From Pseudoscleropodium purum (lineage: Eukaryota; Streptophyta; Bryopsida; Hypnales; Brachytheciaceae): 64,000 nt of DNA. The notes beneath the pieces were generated by a model. It searched no databases and was not told where the DNA came from. It saw only the letters and a list, made by a program, of their open reading frames with translations. Numbering within the stretch: position 1 is the first letter of the stretch; each line of letters opens with the position of its first letter. The DNA lies in the NCBI GenBank assembly GCA_963969395.1, contig OZ017799.1, positions 17,858,501-17,922,500 on the forward strand, in the 5' to 3' direction. Shown here one piece after another: positions 50,020 to 62,880 of this stretch. The position numbers and the translations under genes were made by a program.

Positions 50020-51438
50020 CTCTCATTTCACTTGCAAATTCCAATCACTAAGATCCCTTGTTCATGCAAGTGTGGATTTCAAGGACTCGTGGAATCCATT
50101 GGTGTCATGGGAGTTATTCCTAGTGACTAGCTCATTGTTTATAAATTCATGGCATGTGAAACCTCGTAGTTACAATTTTCCATTCCCCCTAATTGACTGT
50201 CTAGGAGCAACCCAAGTCTTGGACATGGATGCACCAGGGTTTCCCACGGATCTTACAACCTCTAAACTAGAAGGCAAGAAAATGACAAGATCCATATGGA
50301 TCCAAACCAACCCTATATTCCTTTGCTATCCAATTAGTCTATTCCATCCTTTTAGCAGCTACTGTCTTGGGCTTTGTCCCTCTACCTTCATACTCATGGA
50401 TTTTCCAAGATGTTAAAATCCTGCATTTGAAGTGAAGCCAGCAGGGTAATTTGGGGTTCTTCAGGGGTAAAAGTAAAAAAAAACAAGACCTCTATTTCAA
50501 ACCGTGTCTAGGATATGTGTCAGACCTTTCCTAACTAATTTGGAGTCTCTGATTGCAAATATAAATTCAAAATTTGCAAAAAATAGAATTAATGTGAAAA
50601 ATAAAAAAATTCTTACATTTTCCCTGAGGTAAATCCAGCTTGCTGGCCCCACTTCCAATGCACGATTTAATGTCCTGCGTGGGTTTTGGCATGCAACTAA
50701 GCTTATGCCTCGGTCACCCCCTTGTTTCCTTACCCCTCTACCTTGGATTCTCCATTTAGCTCCTTGCCTTGGAACTCAAAATGTTCCCTATAGCTGTTGC
50801 CAATCAGTGCAGGTTCACGTTGATTTGAGTGCCGTCCGGATCGTCTTCTTGAGCAGCTCCTTGCTGGGCTAGATCTTAGTGCCAAATCTCGTCCTCATCC
50901 TTGGATTCTGGACAATCCTAATTCTTGCCCCTTTTGTAATCTCGATATCACAATTCAACCCCCTTCCTTGTGCAACTCCTTAATCTTTAAAGGATGGATT
51001 GGCGACCATGGAAATCATTCCTTTGGATACCGTGGGAATCATTGGTTTAAAAAAAATGCAAAAATAAGCACTCATTGGAAGTCAAACTATTGTAAAAGAC
51101 CCTCCCTTTTCACAACAGAATTCAAAGAATGAATAGTTTTATTTTTGTTCGACATAGAAGGATTCTTTGTCATTCATTGGACACAATTACAAAAAATGTT
51201 CATGGTGTCATTTATGGATTAAAGGACATCACCATCATATTATGTGGCCATACTTTGCACATAGAATGCCTTCAAGATATGCACAAGCATTTCTAGTGAA
51301 TGCATCGCAAATTATTTATTTTCCCTCAAAAGAGATATATAGTTAATCTTTTATTTTTTAACACTAAAAATTGCACATTCATTGTATTTTTTTTGTCAAG
51401 TTTATTCTATGCAAAAATGACCATTGAAGTTGAGAAAG
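50020..51438. other. Intergenic region with a fragment of the long-TIR family
   Basis: A 136-residue open frame (50006-50416) has no recognised domain. At about 50645-50685 CCCACTTCCAATGCACGATTTAATGTCC resembles the right end of the long-TIR element at 52982-53012, so a decayed relative may begin here. The following GC-richer 300 bases are unrecognised. Confidence 0.4.
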
Positions 51439-53012
51439 CGGAATGTTAAATCTTCCATTGAAAGGTGTGCACAACATGATGTGGCCTAACACGATCTATG
51501 GACCACGGGACTTGACCAAGCGCACATGTCATAGGACTGCAACCTTGCAAGACTACAGCTCCAACAAAATTGAGGACAATGATCACCATCCACTTCCTAT
51601 ATAAGGTGGCAATTTAAAAAATTAGGGCAATTTATTAGGATTTGGATTGTAAGGTCTTTTTTAACTATGAACTAATTTATATATCTCACATTGTTTATTT
51701 TACCTCCTACCACCCCATATTTATGTAAAGAGTTGTCTTCTCAATTCGAAACACAAATCATGAATGACTTTTGAAGCAAAGTAAGGTAGATTAAAGCCAC
51801 CCATGTCTATCTCCTAACCCTATACTTCATGGCAATTTCATTGTTCTACCTAAAGAAATTACTTAGAATGTCCATTAGAAACTATGTGTGCTAAAATTTT
51901 AGACTCCTTTTATTATATCCTAATATTTAAATAATGAAAAAAAATATGAATATATTTTTCTACTTTGAAAGTTCATATTTAGAATTATTGGTATTTTTAT
52001 TTGTTAATTATAATTAGTTACAAATTTTTGAAGAAACAAAACACACTGTAAAGTTGAAAATAACTTTTATACTCTTATTTTATATAAGAAAAAATTGTTT
52101 AAGTTTTTTTCTTAAATTGCTCAAAAAAATTCTATTGAAAGTTCATTTTCCTTGAATAATGAAACAGTGGTCATCTAAATGTATTCTCTATACATATTTG
52201 AGTTCTAAAACATGTCATTTTAGTTCATTTTTCAACTTCTTCTAAAAATCATTTCATACATTATTTGAGTTGGAAATTTCTAGCATAGAAACCTATAGTC
52301 ATTGTTAAGCAAAGCTCAAAATTATAGGTTGAAATTATAGTTTATTAAAAAATAAATAGGGGGTCAAAAAATCAATTGGACACATGTAGTTTGTTATAGA
52401 TAAACTAAGTGATCTCCTCGGATTATTCTATAGGTCTTGCACAAAATAGACACTTTTATAATTTTAGGGTTAGCAAAAAAATTTATAAGAACTTCAAAAA
52501 ATGTTGTCCCAATTGCACCACAAAATATTATTTTAGTAGAGCTTGAAAAAGTTATTTAAACACTATCCTTTTCTATAGGATGTTTTAAAAATCACCAATT
52601 TGAAATGGGCCCACAATGATGTAGCACAATGTCACATCTACCTCACATTGCTACAAAAGCCATTCATGATTCGTATTTTGAATTGCAAAAACAACTCTTT
52701 ACATATACATGGGGTAATAGTAGGTAAAACAAACAATGTGGGATATGTACATTAATTCATAGTTAAAAAAAGATCCTAAACCCTAACCTGCCATCCTAAA
52801 TTTTAAAAATGTTGCCATACGTACAATGTGGGATGTGATCGTCATCCTCAATTTTTTCAAAGTTGCAATCTTATAAGGTTATGGTCTTGTAAGGTTTGTT
52901 TGTGACTTGCAACCTGCATGCTTAGCCAAATCCCATGGTCCCAACTGGAAACAATGTCAAACCATGTCATGTCAGATCAAGCCCACCTTCCAATGGACAA
53001 TTTTATGTCCCA
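51439..53012. mobile_element. Long-TIR element, about 1.57 kb
   Basis: Terminal inverted repeats of about 330 bp (about 51439-51780 and 52670-53012) can be followed from TCCATTGAAAGGTG/CACCTTCCAATGGA at the outside to ACTCTTTACATA/TATGTAAAGAGTTGT and CATGAATGACTTTT/AAAAGCCATTCATG at the inside. The central 890 bases are AT-rich and non-coding. Long TIRs suggest a Mutator-like MITE or a foldback element. The exact ends and the target duplication could not be fixed. Confidence 0.65.
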
Positions 53013-53609
53013 TATTGGGGAAGGGGTTCTGATAGTGATGTTAGAAGCCTGATTAGATTAATCTCAAAGGATGCATCAATGGAATGGGATAATAAGGCAA
53101 CAATAAAGAATGTACTTTGTAGACTTATAAGGAATTATTTTGGTGTTGTTAGCTTCGACTTTCATTTTGGCCATGCTTCCAAATTCTTGCCATTTTTATT
53201 CTTGCATATGTAACATTGCGCTGAAAAGAAAGAAAATGCTTGGTTTGGGTGAAAACCTCCCCCATCCAAAAAAACAAAATTTGAGAGCCGTTGTTTAAAA
53301 AAAAATTCATCCCCCTCCAATGCCGACATGCCATTGATCTCCAAAAAACTTGAGATACAAATATTGATATCGGTAAGGATATGTATACAAATAAATATAC
53401 GGGATATAGATACAATATTAATACTAGTACAAGATATGGATATATATACTAGATTGGTATGGGATACAAATACAAACCTTGAAATATATCCCATATTGAA
53501 TAACAAACCAATTGGCAATTGAAAATTACAAGTAGGAAGGGGGTTATTGAAATGAATTTTATTTAAATTTATTTATTTTTGAGCTAGAGATGGAAGTTGG
53601 TTGAATTTT

Positions 53610-53656
53610 TTTTGAGCTCATTGTGACAATTTGTCACAATGACAATGAGCTCAAAA
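53610..53656. repeat. Short near-perfect palindrome
   Basis: TTTTGAGCTCATTGT (53610-53624) is repeated inverted at 53642-53656, and the interior again contains GACAA/TTGTC. The resulting 47-base hairpin stands in AT-rich non-coding DNA. It may be a cruciform or the core of a tiny foldback element. Confidence 0.55.
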
Positions 53657-56072
53657 GATGCAGTTACTGCATTAATAATATGGGAAGTCATTTTCAATTG
53701 GTTTATCTTGCAACTTCAAATAGAAAGCCCACTTTGAAAGTTTATTAATTATTAGGAACTTTGATATCCTAGTTTTATAATTCATTTTAGGATTTGGTTT
53801 CTTCTTTTTAATGGTATAGTTTGTTACCTTTACTAAGGCTTTATTATTGAATAGTTTGATATGGAAGTGGCAATTGTTGATCATTGGGTACTTTTGGGTT
53901 TGGGTGAGCATTTGTTTAATATAAATTGAAAATCATCATGTTGTTTTGGATTGGCAAATTTGATGTTTTTTGAGATGGTAAACCCTCAAACATTCATCCC
54001 TTCACTAGCTAGATAATGAAAGATTTGAAAAGTACACATCCTCCAATTCATATGAAGGAAACTTTGAGAGAAACCGTATACATATATATAAAAGAACAGA
54101 GTCCGTTGCAATACAACAACAATGTAAGTATGTAACATGATAAGGGTATGATGAAATAACGGGATGAAAATATGATCATTTTTGTGGCATTGGATCATGA
54201 CAAGGGTTGTAACCATCTATACTTAATATAATAGACATGTATGTATATATGTACATGGAAAGAAGAAAGACTACTTTCCTTTGATTCTCTGTAGAGGTAT
54301 GGATTTTATGTAACGATTGCTCTGCAACAAGTGACCATTTTGTAGGACACAAATGCAGCAGCTACCCATCATACAACACACGTCTTACTGAAACTCTGGC
54401 AATACTTTCTTAAACCATTAAGAAATGGATCCAGTTCCCATGTTCTCTACAAAGATTCAATTTTGAAGCCTTTCCCTTGGCTCCTCATGCAAACCAAACC
54501 AAATGAGAGAAGTGGTACACATACAATTTTGTTGCTTGACGTACAATCAGGCAACCCTGATTTCAGCGCATTCCCTCAACTAGGGTATTGAAATTGGATT
54601 TGATAATATTTGAAGGAGGGGGTGTTTTGTTCAAATGAGTCCTTTTTTTTTTTTTTTCTGGTTGAGGCTTTTCCATTAGTTTGGGAATTTATTTGAGACT
54701 CCATGATTCAATGGGTAGAGATTTTGCATGGAGCCTGCCAACCTCTGATGATATTCAAAGGAGGGGGGGATTTAATGGGATTCAAATGGGCATTTTATAG
54801 CACACAATTCAGCATACGTCAAACTTGGGAGTGTGACAGTTCTTTTTCAATGTTTGAAGATTTGAGAATGCTCTGTGCAATCACTTGGTGGTTAGCAGAG
54901 CTGCAACATCTCCCTACAAAATGTTTTTGTGAGCCTGCTGGGACACTGATGGCCTGAAATTAGACCTTTGTGTTTGTGTTTGTGAAGATACATGTCATAA
55001 TTTTTTGTTGAATATCACCAATTTAACGAAATTGATGTATATCCCAATTTGCAAAGCTTTGTGCAGTTGAGCATCACAATTTTGGTGCTGTGAAGTGCGT
55101 CCTCTGTTAAGTACTGCAAACAGGGTATGAGAAGAGTATAATAAGATTCAAAACTTTGCAACCGCAGAGCCTGTAGATGGTGGAAAACTTCTCATGAAAT
55201 CTCATTAAGGGAGCCAACCCATTTTCGGCCACTTAAGCAATTCCGCATATCTGAAGTGTTGTTTGTTTGAATGGAGAAATTTTCCCATCTACAGAAATAG
55301 AGTTTAGAAGGATTCCATATTTTTTCAGAATTTAATTACTACAAATTTTTTAGTTGAAGATTCTGTTCAACACATTCTTGTCATGTTGCCCTTCCTATTT
55401 CCAACCATAGGTTACTTGTAAAATAAACAAAGAGTGCAACCAATTGTAATGCATCACAACTGTATTGAAAATTGTGCCATCATTAATGTCCTGTTGATTG
55501 GAAAGAGTATAGTCTATAGGACAAAAATAGGTCGACTCCCTTAAGTTACTTGACAACATCTCTCACTCTCCACATGAACAATTCAGCAACAATGCTCAAA
55601 CCAACCATCCATCCATCCAATGCAAGCTTTCATGGATTGATTACTTTTGAAACTTGGTCACAACAAATATTTCCACTTTGTAGATGACGTTGGCTTTTCT
55701 AAACCCTGCAGTCAAGTCCAGCATGCAGTACAGTAGAAGTACCTATTTTGGATAAATTAAACATTTCAAACTGGATGATGTGGGAAAGTCATGGGTAAGT
55801 GAGTTCAGTGTGTGCAAAAATAAGGTTGTGGAAGAATGAAAAATAAATAAAAAATTTCTCCAAAAATGAATATTTTATTGAATATAAAAGGAGATTTTGT
55901 ACTTTAACTCATTCTAGTTTCATAGACTCACCTATTATGGTTAGTTTTGGCACTTCTCCCTAGGTCAAGAGGGAAGTAAAATGAGTGGACAAAAAGGTAC
56001 AAACCAAGAATCTTTTTCAATGACCATTGCATTCAATTGTTGTCCACAAGAGGTTAGCCTACAAAGCAATTA
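53657..56072. other. Intergenic region
   Basis: No gene recognised. An 84-residue frame at 54703-54957 and less AT-rich sequence around 54280-55300 could be an unrecognised transcript, but there is no supporting domain or splice pattern. Confidence 0.4.
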
Positions 56073-57209
56073 AGGTAGAACAACCCAATTCCATCATTTG
56101 CCCAATTCCGTTACCTATGCTTTGGCCCCGATTCTGTTGACTGCAAAAACTATATCCATTCACTTTCCTGACAATTTTACAGCATTAACCCCTAAAGTTC
56201 TTTGACTATGTTTTCACCAAAAACACTCCAAAACTGTCATTTTTAGGACAAGAACCAAAAACTATTTAAATTTTTTTTGGACACATTCAACCATAGGATC
56301 TTATATTGTAATAATTTGAGAACATGTAGAAAAAAATTCAGAAATTTCCACTGTATAGATTGCAAGATATTAGCATTGCAATTGACAAAAAGCTTTTTTT
56401 TGGCCCTGCGAAAAACTAGGTAGCTACACTTTACAAGGTCGCATTTGTATGAAAAATGTCCAAAATGGTTGAAAGTCTTTGGATTTATTCTCTAAGTCAA
56501 GTTGGCTACATGCTTGAAAACTTCCTGATCATTTGAAATTGTACAACATATAGGAAAAAAATAGTAAGTAGAAAAAAGTAGAAAATGAATTAAAATACTA
56601 AATGGTTAATAATTTAGTTATGGAATTGAAAAATTCCAATTCCAATGGTCCTAATGTTTTAATAAACAATCTTCACCTAATCTTTTTATTTTTTTCCAAA
56701 AATATTGAAAATTGAGTTCAACAAATAACTTCAAAGTTTATTTTGGAGTAGAGAATCCATAACTGCTTGCAAACTAAAACACCTCATAACTTTTGACTCA
56801 TTGATCAAAATGTAATGATTCAAAGCTTTCTATGTATATGTAAATTTAGAAAATTAATTTCAAATTTTTGTTTCTAAAAGAAGTGATAGAAATAGGAGGA
56901 ACTTGTAGGTGGCTCCATCTATTATCACAAACTTTCTAATCCATTATCAAGATGGCAATGCATTGGAGAGTAGACGCATCAATCCAAGCTTCAACAATGG
57001 TCTGATTATGCTTCAACAAGGATCTACTCACAGTTTTACATTTCAGCTTTGAAAAATCACAAAAAATTCAATTCTTATAAGAATATCTTCATTCTTTTTG
57101 TAATTGACTTCTCTCAAACAATTCAATCTTTGAAAAATATGATAACTCATCAATAGCTTTTCTAAAGTACCTAGATTGCATATCTATATGGTAATGGGTA
57201 GTTCTACCT
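56073..57209. mobile_element. AGGTAGAAC-end element with a nested piggyBac-like MITE
   Basis: The left end AGGTAGAACAACCCAATTCC and right end (inverse) AGGTAGAACTACCCATTACC are flanked by TA at 56071-56072 and 57210-57211. The 1137-bp span is much longer than the 399-bp copy at 49619 because a truncated PB1 element (56185-56880) sits inside. Further AGGTAGAAC-like right ends at about 57266-57279 and 57296-57314 show that several related elements accumulated here. Confidence 0.6.
56185..56880 (-). mobile_element. piggyBac-like MITE, family PB1, truncated copy 5
   Basis: It begins TTAACCCCTAAAGTTC and reads as the reverse complement of the right 700 bp of the PB1 family (for example TTTTCACCAAAAACACTCC and CAACATATAGGAAAAAA). 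Homology stops near 56880, so the far end is missing. Confidence 0.75.
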
Positions 57210-57211
57210 TA

Positions 57212-57939
57212 CCTTTCTTGAAGTTGGCCCCAAGATAGTGAGATTGCAAATCAGAATGCTAATAGGCTGTTCTACCGTACAGGGGGCCTACTCGGAATAG
57301 GTACTTCTATCTTAGTTTCTTTCAGTGAGTTCGTAGACTCTGGATTCATGTCATTCGAGGCCATCATGTGGATGACATGTTGCAAGGCTATGTGATCCAT
57401 TCCTTCAAAGTTGATGACTTTAGGCAACACAGTGCCCAACATATGTTGTGGCAATTATATGTCCTTGATTCAAAGCAGTAACTTAACCCTTCCAAGCTCA
57501 TAGTAGGCCAAACTGGCCTATGGTTAACAATATGAAAAAATCTACATACTCCACTACTTGGGCATTGAAGGACTAGGACATCCGCACGAAGACATGCCAA
57601 AAGGGGCGCCAAATGTAGATTTGGTGTGTGATTTTGTAGACTAGGGCCTCAATGCTCTTCCTATGCCCAACGGCAGACAAGCCAAAAAGGGGCCCCTAGT
57701 GCGGTATGCAATGTGAAGTAATTTAATTGCTTAGAAACCAAATTGTAAAAGAATTTGACTTGTAATTCATTGAGAACAATGAATCCAACAACTAGTTCAC
57801 ATAGTTTAGAAGACATCTCCAACTTCTATTGAATTTCATTTGATTTAAGAAGCTCTTTCTATACATATAGGGTGGTAGGAGGTAGAACAATGCATAGTTA
57901 GGGACTATGAAATTCTTTTGAATTTGACCTCGATTAGTA
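57212..57939. other. Intergenic stretch before the piggyBac element
   Basis: Contains partial AGGTAGAAC ends and two similar GC-richer pieces with GCCAAAAAGGGGC words (about 57595-57610 and 57673-57690). Minus-strand open frames at 57272-57612 are unrecognised. Confidence 0.35.
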
Positions 57940-59379
57940 TTAACCCCTAAACATCACAGATAGAACAACTTTGAAAGCGAGTTTGGGGGAGTGTTTTGGA
58001 AAAAGTGGGATGACTTGAGTTTTACTTCGTTACTGAAGTAGCCACTCTTGAAAATTTTAGCCAAGAACCTGACAAGTGAGGTTCAATTTATTTTGATAGA
58101 ATCCATCATATGGATGCAGAAATTATAATGTTTGATGGACCTGGGTCCAACGAGAATGTGGGTCTTTTTGTAGCAATATCAATTTTAAAAAATTTCTTGA
58201 GAGTAGAGCACAAATTATGTGCATGCAATTTTAAAGGGTCATATAGAGTGCAAATAAGACAATGTAGCCCAAAAAAATCTACGAAAGGAATAAAATCCCG
58301 CATATTGTGCACTTTAGAAGATGCACAACTATAGAATCAACCTCAGTGGGACTAGAATACGGGCAAAATAGCACTAGTTTGGTGGCAGTTTCTTAAGCGT
58401 TGTGACATCCACTTGTTCGCTGCACATATGAAGACCTCTACTAAAGACCCTATTGGAGACTCACCTAGGACTTCAACTACTGGTCCCATATCCAAGACAA
58501 TTGAATGTTGTAACCGTCACACGAGAGAATGTACAAATTGCTTTGAACTAATAAAACATTTAAAAAATTCAAAATTTGGCAACCATTGTATTTCCAAAAC
58601 CTCAATGAATGTTCTAAACAAAATTGCCCTACCCTATGGAATCATGAATGACTATATTCAACTTGAAAAGACAAACAAAAATAGGGCAAAGGTAGGCTAT
58701 AAAGTGTAAGACCGCCATTGTGAATCTCCCTACAATGGAATTGAACACCGTGATGTTCGGCTTCTGAAGAGTGCTGTCAATTGAAGCTCAACCACTATTG
58801 ACCGATGCACATGCTTTAGTCTATGGCGTACAACTTCAAGTCAATGGTGATGAGCATCCCTCCAGCAATATACTATAGTCACTTCCACTCGAACAACAAT
58901 GAATGGGAGGGTCCAGATTCAAAATGTGAAACCTATGTTGCTCCTCCAAACTCCGAGTTAGTTGAATAGTACTAGGCATGGGACAACCACTTCTTGTCTT
59001 AGGAGACTTTACTACATCCGTCATGATCAACCAATCTGCTTGACCCACACATGCATTAGTTACAGTGTCACCACTTTCATGGTCCACCTTCGACAACTAT
59101 GAACAATGGCATAACAATCCCTCTGACACATGAATACAAAGTCACATGCTTGGCAATAGCTATTTTATTTCCACCTACACCGAATGCATTGGTAGGCCAA
59201 CATCCTATGAGATTCTAAAAGGTGCACAACCTATAGATTCTTTCCAACACCGTGGACAGTTCTGGACAGAGGAAATTGTGGCTCTATTAGCTACAGGGCA
59301 ACTCAATAATAAAATTGCTTGCAAGACCCTACTTTCTGAGGCCTACCCACCATATGCTCTGTATATAGCACCTACATAT

Positions 59380-60894
59380 TTTGCAAGCTAGAATCTAAGA
59401 CAAAAAACACACTTTATGCCACCATTTGTGAGAATGATATTAGCAACTACAATCTGTCCTCATTTGGTTGACCACATCAATTCCCCTTATATTCTCAAAG
59501 TACTCAATCTGATGTAGGGTAGTGTCTACATCTTTATGCTCCCCATTCAACCATTGTTTGCAAGTCACAAGACTTGTTGCCACAGGATCTGAACTGGTAC
59601 TCAAAAATAGAATTGGTTAGGAGTCAAACCAGGTTGATGCAGCCACTTGAAGGTCCTTGTGAATTTGCCAAAGGATAATGGAACGAGGGTAGTCATCTTT
59701 TTGCAAGTCATATAGAATAGAAAGAACCCCAATTCTTTGACCCTTGAGTGTTCCTGTGGCATACGTCCCAAGATCAAGTAGCTTCTCAAATAAAGGTGGC
59801 GATGTAAAAAAATTGTCTACAACTATGATGTACTTTTGATACTCCAATCTTGTGATCAATTCTAGCACCACACGCTCACTTTGACCTACATCTACATGTC
59901 CATGTTTTCCTAAATAGGGTATGACATTATAAATGTATCGAGACTTTGTAGAAACCGCAGCCTACAATTTGAAGCCGTACTTCGTGGGCTTGTCTTTCAC
60001 ATACTGTCTAAAGTTCGAAAAATGGCCTCGAGAAGCCACCATCATCTCATCCATAGTAATATATCTACCAGGGTTGTAGAGTTGCTTCGATCTTCTAATA
60101 AAATGGTCTACCATGAACTACATCTTCCCTATCTTATTGTAGCATGGATATGACCTATCGGTCTCCAAAGAAGTATTATCCATCACATGAAGACAATGGA
60201 GCAATGCTTCAAACCAAACACACTTGAAAACCTTTGGGATCACTAGACATCTATTAAATGGATCCCGCATCCAATAGTTTTGTATGGTTGGAAATTGCTT
60301 CACAACCATGAGGATCACCCCCTCCAACCATGCTCTCATTTCACTTGAACAAGCATTGTACCAACTTGGTCGACCATTAGTCTTCTTAGGATATTTGTAA
60401 GACCTCTGACTTGTATACCTATTTGTTTCAAGCACAAGACAATTGATGACAACATCATCGTAGAACAAATCAAAGAAAAAAATAGGAGGCTGGGTAGTTC
60501 TAGTACACCTCTGTTTAGTACCTAGTGGTGGTCCCTCAAAGGTGTTGTGGTCACCAGCCAAAGTGGTCTAATTTTGTCCCCAATTCTCATCGTCATACTT
60601 CAATTGAATGTAATCAATCCAAACACGAGCATCATTCATATGGAAGTGCCTATACATGTTAACGTCTAGAGACTCGTTTGCCGATAACTAGATATACTCG
60701 TCATCATCTAAAGCAAAATCAGGGATGGAATCATTTGAGTCATTACCTACAAAGTCACAAAACTCAGCCATCCAACTAGAGTCGATTGAATCACTAGTGA
60801 ACCCGTCCCAATTACTAAAGGGACTATACTGCACTGGTTGACGTGCACTTGCCACTTCTTCGACAATCAGCCACACTACATCATAGGTGTGATG
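59380..60894 (-). pseudogene. piggyBac-type transposase, decayed but single-frame
   Basis: One minus frame runs without frame shift from about 60894 to 59380, interrupted by seven stops at 60688, 60568, 60118, 59962, 59617, 59440 and 59395 (lowest bases), five TAG and two TAA. The N-terminal part is acidic, then comes FFDLFYDDVVINCLVLETNR. The catalytic core has YITMDEMM (Asp codon 60049-60051), KPTKYGFKL, IIVVDNFFTSPPLFEKLLDL (Asp codon 59815-59817), TYATGTLKGQR, FLSTSSD, and GIDVVNQM (Asp codon 59476-59478), followed by KWW. Spacing of the first two aspartates is 78 residues, as in the insect piggyBac enzyme (268 and 346). This is the DDE_Tnp_1_7 family, which cuts and pastes at TTAA. A cysteine-rich C-terminal domain was not found. 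The start codon is unclear. Confidence 0.88.
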
Positions 60895-61539
60895 GTTGCG
60901 AGGTCAAAGAGGTGTATTGACCTCTTATGAAATGGAGGGTGTCTACACAATCTTATGCGGGGCACCACATCCACATTAGAAGATTTTTGGGGCCTGTGGA
61001 TGCCTGCGAGTTATCACAGCCTACGAATGCAGGAAATAGGTTCAATGCAGCGGTCTGACGTGGCTAAGACCTTGCTACATCATTGACCAAATTTTTCTAT
61101 TTATTTATTTATTTGCATTTGGAGACAATTTTTTTCTTTTTTTATGAAAAAGAAAATTCTGACAACGGGCTGTTCCCCTCGCTGCGGGAAAATAGGCCCG
61201 AAATAGGCTTCTGGACCCCCCAAAACTCTTCTAATGTCTATATTGCCATCATGTGCAAGGGATTGAGGGGGCGTATAATGCCCTCAACTAATGAATCCTT
61301 CCACTCTTGGTGCTTGCCAATCTAGAAAGTGCCAATCCGTGACTGCAACTTTACGCCAATTGATTGGAGCATCAAATTGCACTCCGAACCACTAGACCTC
61401 GTCCTCCTATTAGACTTGCTCCACATCACCAAGAAATGAGGTCACATTTGCCCACTATTACTAATTGTATTGAAGGATGTCGAGATCCACCTACATACTC
61501 TGCAAGAGTTGAGCCCTGAATTGGCCATATGTTGACCTT

Positions 61540-62880
61540 GGTTTGTATCAAATGGCTTCTAAAGGTCGCTACCTGCTCTGCTCGGTGTTGCGTGGTGCTA
61601 GCAAGTTGGCCCCAATGTGGCCAATGCTTACGGTGATGCTTGCTTGTATGATTGGTGGTCCAAGCTGTTGGTGCAAGGTATGCTCCGCTTGTGCCTCTAG
61701 ACTTTCTAGATTAGTGACAACATAGAGCCAATCATGAATATAGGCCGCATTCTCAAACAGCTCAACCAAATTTACAGCTACTTTCCTTTTGGTATGGTTC
61801 AAAGGTTGTGTTGGAGGGCTACGGTGTACATCTTCATGCCCTACAAATGAGGATCCTGCCCTATAATGCCCACGATGTGACTAAATTGCAACTCGGCGTG
61901 GCATGTTGTAATAGATGTAGCGGATGTTTTTGCACTTGAGGTGGCATATTCCTTGTAACCACAATGTGCGATGGAATCCATCCATTGGATGTAGCACTCC
62001 CATCTTTTGGACCCCATCAACAAAAACCACTCCCACCTTGCCGTCCACCTCAACAGCTACGCAACTCCTATTTCGAATCCTACAATCTTGTAATGTCAAT
62101 TGCTGTTGGTGACGTAGTAGAACCCGTCTCCCTCCTCGACGCATCCCTCCATTTTGATTCCCCCAACTTTAGGCCCTAAAATCCTTGAAAACTGTTGAAT
62201 TCTGATCAATTAGAGTTATCCTCTGCATAGGATTTAGAATTGCCGATATTGTCGGGTGAATCTAGGATAGAGCGCTTCCTTCCATGTCACTTGAAATCCC
62301 CAAATTGGGGCAACTCTAAGTTGGTGGGGGTGGTGCGGATTGAAGACTTGGTCCTTTCCGAGCCCACAAGAGAGTAGGTCCGATTTGGTCCCTCTCCTAC
62401 AGGGTTTGTATTCTCAATCATAGTTTGGCTTGGTGGTGTGCTTCTGCCTTCATCATGAATAGTGTCTAGCCAACATTGTTGCCTCACAAAATTGTCAATG
62501 TCACATGGAAAACCTCGTGGATTCCCACTTGGCAATTGCTTAGTCCACCAAAGGAACCTAGCCACCTATCGTCTGAACAAATACCTCCAATTCTTTGCTT
62601 GAGGGACACCCATGGGCTAGTAGTGGTTTGCCCAAGGTCTGGGATGACTCAATAGGAAATCCTCGTTCAAACACTTGCTAATGGTGCGTGCAACTTGAAT
62701 GCTTGTTTTCTTCTTGTTGTAAGCCCATGTAAATAAGTGCTTGGACATTTCTACTACTTCATTACTAGAGACTCTAGAATTTCCCTTGCTTGCAACCATT
62801 GTTGCTATAGAGCTTCCTATCCTTCCGTGTAGACTCAATTGATCAAAAGAAGTGGGGTGCAAGCGGGAAACCAAAACCCT
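61540..62880 (-). pseudogene. Second degenerate coding region inside the piggyBac element
   Basis: On the minus strand, 62874-62287 forms one frame with two or three stops (blocks including SKHLFTWAYNKKK, WANHY, DNFVRQQCWLDT). A second frame, 62144-61569, is interrupted once or twice (VEVDGKVGVVFVDGVQK, HDWLYVVTNLESLEAQAEH). Composition is protein-like and strand-consistent with the transposase, so this may be an upstream exon of the transposase or a separate cargo protein. No domain is recognised. Confidence 0.4.

Noticed and set aside
50006..50416. 136-residue plus-strand frame as a gene
   Set aside because: It starts within the right end of a MITE, has no recognised domain, no splice context and no conserved pattern.
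53380..53480. Run of GATAY-like words as a tandem repeat
   Set aside because: No constant period could be established by reading.
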